DNA of 64,000 bases, from positions 7,367,827 to 7,431,826 of the forward strand of contig OZ023197.1 of NCBI GenBank assembly GCA_963995505.1, written 5' to 3'. This DNA comes from Hypericum androsaemum. Its lineage: Eukaryota; Streptophyta; Magnoliopsida; Malpighiales; Hypericaceae. Position 1 is the first letter of the stretch. The number at the start of each line of letters is the position of its first letter. Position numbers and translations under genes: made by a program. Below the pieces are notes generated by a model. The model was not told the DNA's origin. It searched no databases and was given only the letters and a program-made list of their open reading frames with translations. This document shows positions 57,833 through 64,000 of the stretch, piece by piece.

Positions 57833-58530
57833 TAGACCTGACCACGGTTCGAATTGGGTCAAATTCGAATGCATTGGTTCAAATTCGAATTCATCAAAAT
57901 CTTGAACCGTATTCCATTCGTCCAAAGACGAATCGAATATGAATTATGATTTTTTAATTCGAATCGAATATGAATTATGATTTTTTGAATTCGAATTATT
58001 TTTTGAATTTTAATATTTAATAAAAAATGCAAAAATACCAATTTTTTTGAAAATTTTTGTGAATTTTAGAAAAAATTCAAAAAAATCATTTTTTCTTTAA
58101 AAAATTCAAAATTTTTGAATTTTGAATTTCTGAAATATATCAAAAAAATCCAAATTTTTTTTGATATATTTTAAAATCAAGGTTTAATGTTTAACATTTT
58201 TGGGGAAAAATATATAAATTAAAGATTGGACTTACACGTAATATACCAAATTAAGTTGCCTACATATCTTTCGCTGTACTTGATGACATAATTAGATAGT
58301 AATATGAGTACTTCTCGGTACTTTTTTTAAATTTTTTTACTTAATATGGATAAATTCAAATCGAATTGGCATGAATTAGACTCAAATCGAATTCAAATTT
58401 AATTTGCCGGTTCGACGAATTATAGAAATTTTAAACTGTATTCAATTCATCTTATGACAAATTCGAATCCAATTTTGAACGAATCGAATCAAATTTTTTA
58501 CGAATCGAATCGGATTCTAAGCTATCCCTT
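57833..58530. mobile_element. non-autonomous hAT-type element, one end decayed
   Basis: Starts TAGACCTGACCACGGTTCGA, the inverted 3' end of the hAT element at 37930-39140, and is crowded with GAATTCGAAT-type repeats at both ends. It ends around CGAATCGGATTC, which matches the inverted 5' subterminal part of that element, but the last dozen bases are diverged and no 8-bp duplication was found. The centre is AT-rich and non-coding. About 700 bp. Confidence 0.65.
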
Positions 58531-58714
58531 TCATGAATTATGATGCAACATAAAATATTTCGTCTTTTGAAAACATTAAAACAAAATCTTCTTTGTAGAT
58601 GTACACAACAACACGAATATTAGCAAAATAAATGAAGGTGGTCTACCGAGAAGTCGTTAACTATTAACAACATGTTATTCAAAATGTTTTACAAGAAAGT
58701 GTTTGCACTTTCAA

Positions 58715-59470
58715 TCTTACTATAATAAAAAGAATTTCCTTTTTAGGCAGTTTAGTGTTACATGTGAAAATGTCAAAACTACTCCTAAAAATTAAAACAT
58801 CAAACGGAAATCTCAAACCCTAAAACTCAAATCCCAAATGCCAAACTCAAAACCCCCACCCCCCAACCCCCGTACCCCCCGGACCCGGACCCAGACCCCG
58901 ACCCCTAGATCCTCGGACCCTCAGATCCTTGGAGCCCGGACACCGGAACCCCAGACCCCGACCCGACTCCCAGACCCTGAACAACTGGACCCTGGATCCT
59001 AGACCCTATACCCCGACCTCCGGGCCCCGAACCATGACACCCCGACCCCCGGACCCCGAACCCTAGTCCTCGACCCCCGGACCCCGGACCTCAGACCCCA
59101 AACCCCCAATCCCAGAACCACAACTGTCGGACCCCAAACCCGGGACCCCGGACACTCGACCCTGGACCTTGACCACGAACCCCTGAAATCCTAGGCCCCC
59201 GGACAACCGGACCCTTGGACCCTGGACCCTGACCCTACGACCACCGGACCCCGGACCCTGATCCCCGAACTTCGAGGTCCTGGACCCCCGGATCCTAGAT
59301 CCTAGACCCCGAACGAACCCCGACCCAGACCCTCGGGCCCGAACCCTAAACCCCCGAATTCCCAAACCCCAAAACGTCAAAACCCAAAATGCCAAACATG
59401 AAAAACCCAAATCTCAAACACTAGGTTTTGAAACAGAGCGACACTCGCATCGCACGTGCGTTTTTGCTAG
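58715..59470 (+). mobile_element. short Helitron filled with C-rich telomere-like repeats
   Basis: Begins TCTTACTATAATAAAAAG after an A, and ends with CTAG before a T, so the insertion is between A and T as Helitrons do. A short palindrome CGCACGTGCG lies about 10 bases before the CTAG end. No target duplication is needed. The interior (about 58800-59400) is a chain of 6-8 base phrases such as GGACCCC, CCCGGAC and AACCCTAAA, with telomere-like AAACCCTAAA forms at the two edges. No RepHel gene, so it is non-autonomous. Confidence 0.78.
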
Positions 59471-59569
59471 TACAAGATTATGAAAATAATGAAACATCTA
59501 TTAGCTTCTTATAAGAGAACCACAAATAGCATTGCCATTTGACATTAAAAAATGCAATCATAAGAATGG

Positions 59570-59772
59570 TGTTGGGTTTGAATGAATTTATTGAATCCAA
59601 GCCCAATAATGGAAAGGCCCAAAGGGAGATGGAAGGTTGCAATCCCACATTGATTGGAGCAAGGAGGATTTCCTTGTTTATAAGGAATTTCCCTCCTTGC
59701 CTCTCAAATTGATTGGCTACCCAAAAGGCTGACCCACCGCTAGCTGCCTGCGAGGACGGTGCGAAGCACCGT

Positions 59773-59805
<33 letters not shown>

Positions 59806-60464
59806 CGCACGCGCACGTGCGTGTGTGCATTGGACGCAGGTCGCAATGGGCGCTTTGTGGCGCACTTGGCACTTCGCACGTGCGCATCGTCGCAAGGAGC
59901 TGGAGGAGCCTTAAGTATTTTGCCCGGGCCCGGAAGCAGCTGCGTAGCTACCTAAGCGACGAGGAGCTGCGAGCGCCTTCAGGTTGGCCGCCGAAGAGGC
60001 ACGACGGACTGGAACGTCCAGGAGGCTTCCAGAAGGCCGAAGGAGTGCAGATCTCCCGCGAAAGGGCGCGAGCGCAGTCTGGCGCGCCTGGAAGGATCCA
60101 GAAGCCACCGAAGGGCCACGAGCGTGGCCAGTCAGCCTGTTGGCCGAGCGGACGCGTCTCTTCGGGGTGGCTGGCTCCCTGCCTCCTCCAGCCTATAAAT
60201 AGGCCTGCCTCCCTTGCCATTTCCTCATCCCAGCAGCACATGCACTTCCTAGCATTGTTGTCTTCTCCTCTCCCCCCGTTCTTCATCTAGAAAAGAGTCC
60301 CGAAAGTTCTGGGTATATAAGGGTTCGCCCGAAAGTTTCGAGATACGTGTGCAACGTTCTTGGAAATGCCCTAAACATTCGTTGTATCTTGGGGACGATT
60401 GCCTTAGCCCGTACCGCACTGAAATATACGGGGCAATCTCGTCTTACGGAGAAAGTGTCCAACA
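59570..60464 (+). repeat. 5' LTR of the copia element at the right edge
   Basis: Starts TGTTGGGTTTG and ends GTCCAACA, about 895 bp, with a TATA box (CCTATAAATAGG) at 60192-60203. It contains a (GAGCAC)5 microsatellite at 59775-59804 running into GCGCAC units. A PBS could not be identified with certainty after 60464. The matching 3' LTR lies beyond the window. Confidence 0.75.
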
Positions 60465-60545
60465 CTTGCCTCGACTGAAGTGATCCTAATCAAGTACACC
60501 AACTCCGACAAACAACAATCGTAAGATGAGATTGTGTACTTGAAG

Positions 60546-63500
60546 ATGGCATCGACAAGCTCAGCACCAGTGCCAGCGGTCCCGGGAACTGCCCACGCCG
60601 AAAGGCCGGCCAAGTTCAACGGTACCGAATTCAAGAGGTGGCAACAGAAGATGTTGTTCTACCTGACGACGCTCAACCTGGTCCGATTCCTGAAGGAAGA
60701 GGCTCCGAAGGTAGCGGAAAATGAGGCAGATCAACAGAAGATCAACGCCCTCGATGCATGGAGTCACAGCGACTTCCAATGCCGGAACTACGTCCTGAAT
60801 GGACTAGATGACACGCTCTACAATGTCTACGCAGAAGCTAAGACCGCTAAAGAGCTGTGGAGTTCACTCGAGAAGAAGTACAAAACGGAGGATGCCGGGA
60901 CGAAGAAATTCATCATTGGACGATTCCTCGACTTCAAGATGGTGGACTCCAAGAAGGTCATCGACCAAGTGTAAGAGTTGCAGCTGATCCTTCACGAGAT
61001 CCAAGCCGAAGGGATGCAACTCAGCGAGTCCTTCCAAGTAGCTGCAATGATCGAGAAGCTCCCCCCGCTGTGGAAGGATTTCAAGAGCTACCTCAAGCAC
61101 AAGAGGAAGGACATGGGCCTAGAAGACCTGATAGTGAGACTAAGGATCGAGAAAGACAACCGAAAGTCCGAAGTCAAGCAAGGCAAGGCCAACTCTGAGA
61201 CCACCGTGCACCTCGCTGAGGGAAAAAGTGGCAAGAAGAGGAAGAAGTCCGTGGATAAGCAGAAGGAGCAAAAGCCCAAGAAGAAAAAGATCAAGGGCGA
61301 CTGCTACAACTGCGGGAAACCCGGACACATGGCTAAGGACTGTCGCCAGCCGAAGAAGGACGACCAAAGAAAGGCTAACCTGGCTGAAGACTTATCCCAG
61401 ATGGATCTGTCAGCCGTAGTGTTTGAAGCCAACCTGGTGGACAATCCGAGAGAGTGGTTCATGGACACTGGAGCTACCCGCCACGTCTGCTCGGACAAGG
61501 AGATGTTCTCGAACTATATCCCGATCACCGGCCGAAAGCTGTTCATGGGAAACTCTGCAACGTCCAAGATCGTGGGTCTGGGAAAGGTGGTCCTGAAGCT
61601 GACCTCAGGAAAGGAGCTGACCCTCAAGGATGTGCTGCATGTCTCGGACATCTGCAAGAACTTAGTCTCTGGCTCACTGTTAAGCAAAGCCGGTCTTAAG
61701 CTTGTATTTGAGGCTGATAAGTTTGTACTGACCAAAGCGGGTCAATTCATAGGAAAGGGTTACCTAGAAAGGGGGCTATTTAAGATGAATGTAATAACTG
61801 TACATCGCACCTTTAACGGTAAAAATAAAGTTAATGCTTCTTCTTACTTGGCCGAGTGTTCTAATTTATGGCATGGTAGATTAGGACACGTAAATCTAAA
61901 CTCGCTAAGAAAGTTAGTAAGTTTAAATTTATTACCGAATCTAGAGTTCAACCCGTCCGATAAATGTGAAGTATGTGTGGAGGCTAAAATGACCAAAGGA
62001 CCTTTCCATTCAGTGGAAAGAAGTACTACGCCTTTAGAATTAATTCATACGGACACTTGCGATATGAAACACGTGCAAACTAAAGGCGGGAAGAAATACT
62101 TCATCATGTTTATCGATGATTGCACGAGATACTGTTACGTGTATCTCTTAAAGGGCAAAGACGAAGCTCTTGATGCTTTTAAGAGATATAAGAATGAGGT
62201 TGAAAATCAACTCAGCGTGAAAATCAAAATGATCCGAAGTGATCGAGAAGGAGAATATGTAGCTCCGTTTGAGGAACTCTGTCAAGAACATGGCATTATT
62301 CATCAGACGACTGCTCCATACTCACCTCAATCAAATGGCATAGCTGAACGCAAAAATCAAACTCTTAAGGAGATGATGAACGCTATGTTGATTAGCCCGG
62401 GCTTACCCCAGAACATGTGGGGGGAAGCTGTGCTCTCAGCTAACCACATTCTAAACAAATTGCCACACAAGAAAAGGGACAAAACCCCATATGAACTATG
62501 GAAAGGAAGGAAGCCTTCCTACGGTTTCCTTAAAGTGTGGGGGTGCCTAGCAAAGGTCGAAGTACCTAAGCCTAAACAGGTGCGAATAGGACCCAAGACC
62601 ATTGATTGCATCTTTATCGGATATGCGCAAAATAGCAGTGCTTATCGATTCTTGGTGCATAAATCTGAAAACCCTAAGATAAACACGGGAATGGTCATAG
62701 AATCAAGGAACACAACGTTTTTTGAAGAAAGCTTTCCTAATAAGGAAAGAAAGGAAGTAAGTCCGAAGAAAAGGGCTCACGAGACTACGCAAGGGTCAAA
62801 TCAGAAAGATGATGAACCTAGACGTAGTAAACGGATGAAGATAACCAAATCTTTCGGTCCAGACTATCTAACCTATGCATTAGAAGATGAACCCAGGATA
62901 ATCCAAGAGGCATTGTCCAGTCCAGATGCTCCTCTCTGGAAGGAAGCTATCAATAGTGAGATAGAATCCATTATGCAAAACCACACGTGGGAAATCGTGG
63001 ATCTCCCACCGGGCTGTAAACCTTTGGGATGCAGGTAGATCCTAAAAAGGAAATACAAAGCTGATGGATCAATCGACAAGTACAAAGCTCGATTGGTAGC
63101 TAAGGGGTTCAAGCAGAAGGAGGGATATGATTTCTTTGACACGTATTCGCCTGTCACAAGAATCACATCGGTTAGAGTACTCATAGCTGTTGCAGCACTC
63201 TATAACTTCGAGATCCACCAAATGGATGTAAAAACAGCTTTCCTAAATGGAGAACTGGAAGAGGAGATATACATGGAGCAACCTGAAGGGTTTGTGGCTC
63301 CCGGTCAAGAGCATAAAGTGTGTCGACTAGTCAAGTCACTATACGGGCTAAAATAAGCGCCGAAACAGTGGCACGAGAAATTTGACGGAACAATGCTGTC
63401 AAATGGATTTAAGATCAATGAGTGCGATAAATGTGTTTACATTAAGGGCACACCTGAAGCTTACGTAATTGTATGTCTCTATGTAGATGACTTACTAATT

Positions 63501-64000
63501 ATAGGAAGCAATAAAGAGGTTATTGTGAAAACTAAGAACATGTTAAAGAACCACTTTGACATGAAAGATATGGGTCTGGCAGACGTCATACTAGGAATAA
63601 AAATTTCTAGGAAAGCTGACGAAATTATCTTGACACAATCCCACTACGTGGAAAGCGTGCTCAAGAAGTTTGAAGCTTTCGACAAACCTCCGGTTAAGAC
63701 TCCAGTAGATTTGAATCTACACTTAGCCAAGAATCGAGGGGACCCAGTATCGCAACTGAAGTATGCGCAAATTATCGGGAGCTTGATGTATTTAACAAAC
63801 TGCACTCGTCCCGATATTGCGTACTCAGTTAGTAAACTTAGTAGATTCACAAGTAATCTAGGGAAGGATCACTGGCTAGTTCTGGAAAAGGTTTTACGAT
63901 ATTTAAAACATACCATAAGCCATGGCATACATTATGCTAAATATCCAGCTGTATTAGAAGGATACAGTGACGCAAACTGGATATCGGACACTAAGGACTC
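60546..64000 (+). pseudogene. Ty1/copia gag-pol polyprotein, one frame with three stops
   Basis: The frame starts [14 protein letters not shown] at 60546 and stays the same to the window end. Gag has [18 protein letters not shown] and [10 protein letters not shown]. Zinc knuckle: [14 protein letters not shown] (61303-61344). Protease: [12 protein letters not shown] (about 61456). Integrase: [10 protein letters not shown] with the CEVC pair, and a DDE core with [26 protein letters not shown] and [56 protein letters not shown] and YVDD at 63480-63491. The start of RNase H (GYSDANW) is at the edge. Stops: TAA 60972-60974, TAG 63036-63038 and TAA 63354-63356. They stand where Gln (or His), Trp and Gln are usual. 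No frameshift. Tork/TNT-like wording. Confidence 0.94.

Noticed and set aside
59063..59410. Long minus-strand open frame encoding a Gly/Arg/Val-rich 115-residue repeat protein
   Set aside because: It is the complement of the C-rich array inside the Helitron; low-complexity DNA stays open by chance. No start context or conserved motif.

Overview
This window is plant nuclear DNA, from a flowering plant with a repeat-rich genome. The evidence is spliced genes with GT-AG introns, a trihelix GT-1-type transcription factor, a pentatricopeptide (PPR) gene and plant lineages of Ty1/copia, Ty3/gypsy, Mutator, hAT, Helitron and LINE elements. I saw no tRNA, rRNA, CRISPR or bacterial operon structure. 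The species cannot be fixed from the sequence alone. Only two genes look intact, both on the minus strand: a five-exon GT-1-like factor (34752-37831) and a YqaJ/lambda-exonuclease-fold nuclease (48585-49535). A P-class PPR gene (about 9700-20899) is broken, and an Athila-like element sits in what looks like its first intron.

Layout. 1-2516: tail of a plus-strand Ty3/gypsy element with its 3' LTR, next to a minus-strand SIRE/Maximus-like copia remnant (2560-6625) that has a downstream env-like ORF. 8230-9360: short Mutator-like element with long terminal inverted repeats (TIRs). 10257-19088: minus-strand Athila-like element with TCTAC target duplications, gag plus two protease-like domains, no reverse transcriptase or integrase, and a third LTR inside. 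19125-20899: PPR exons. 23040-26235: LINE fragment cut by a Tork-like copia remnant, followed by a minisatellite. 27222-27712: 5'-truncated LINE with target duplication. 28867-34580: minus-strand Ty3/gypsy element whose 5' LTR carries a large inverted duplication and whose 3' end is rebuilt around a palindrome.

34752-43753: the GT-1-like gene, then a hAT element (37930-39140) and a 4.6-kb Mutator-like element (39156-43743). These two are separated by 15 bp and were inserted into the gene's 5' leader or promoter. The Mutator-like element carries a degraded transposase gene convergent with a degraded plant mobile domain (PMD) gene. 44030-46622: Tork-like copia gag/pol remnant with 5' LTR. 48585-50450: nuclease gene and its upstream region. 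50487-51552: second long-TIR Mutator-like element. 52003-52335: minisatellite. 52393-57465: Ty3/gypsy element with both LTRs, inserted with an AAATC duplication. 57833-58530: hAT-type AT-rich remnant. 58715-59470: Helitron filled with C-rich telomere-like repeats. 59570-64000: plus-strand copia element running off the window.

The genes do not form a pathway. The biological content is the history of nested insertions around three host genes. The best leads are the PMD-carrying Mutator element, the double transposon insertion in the GT-1 leader, the fold-back LTR with palindromic end repair, and the three-LTR Athila element with two protease domains. I found no convincing new defence or signalling system.
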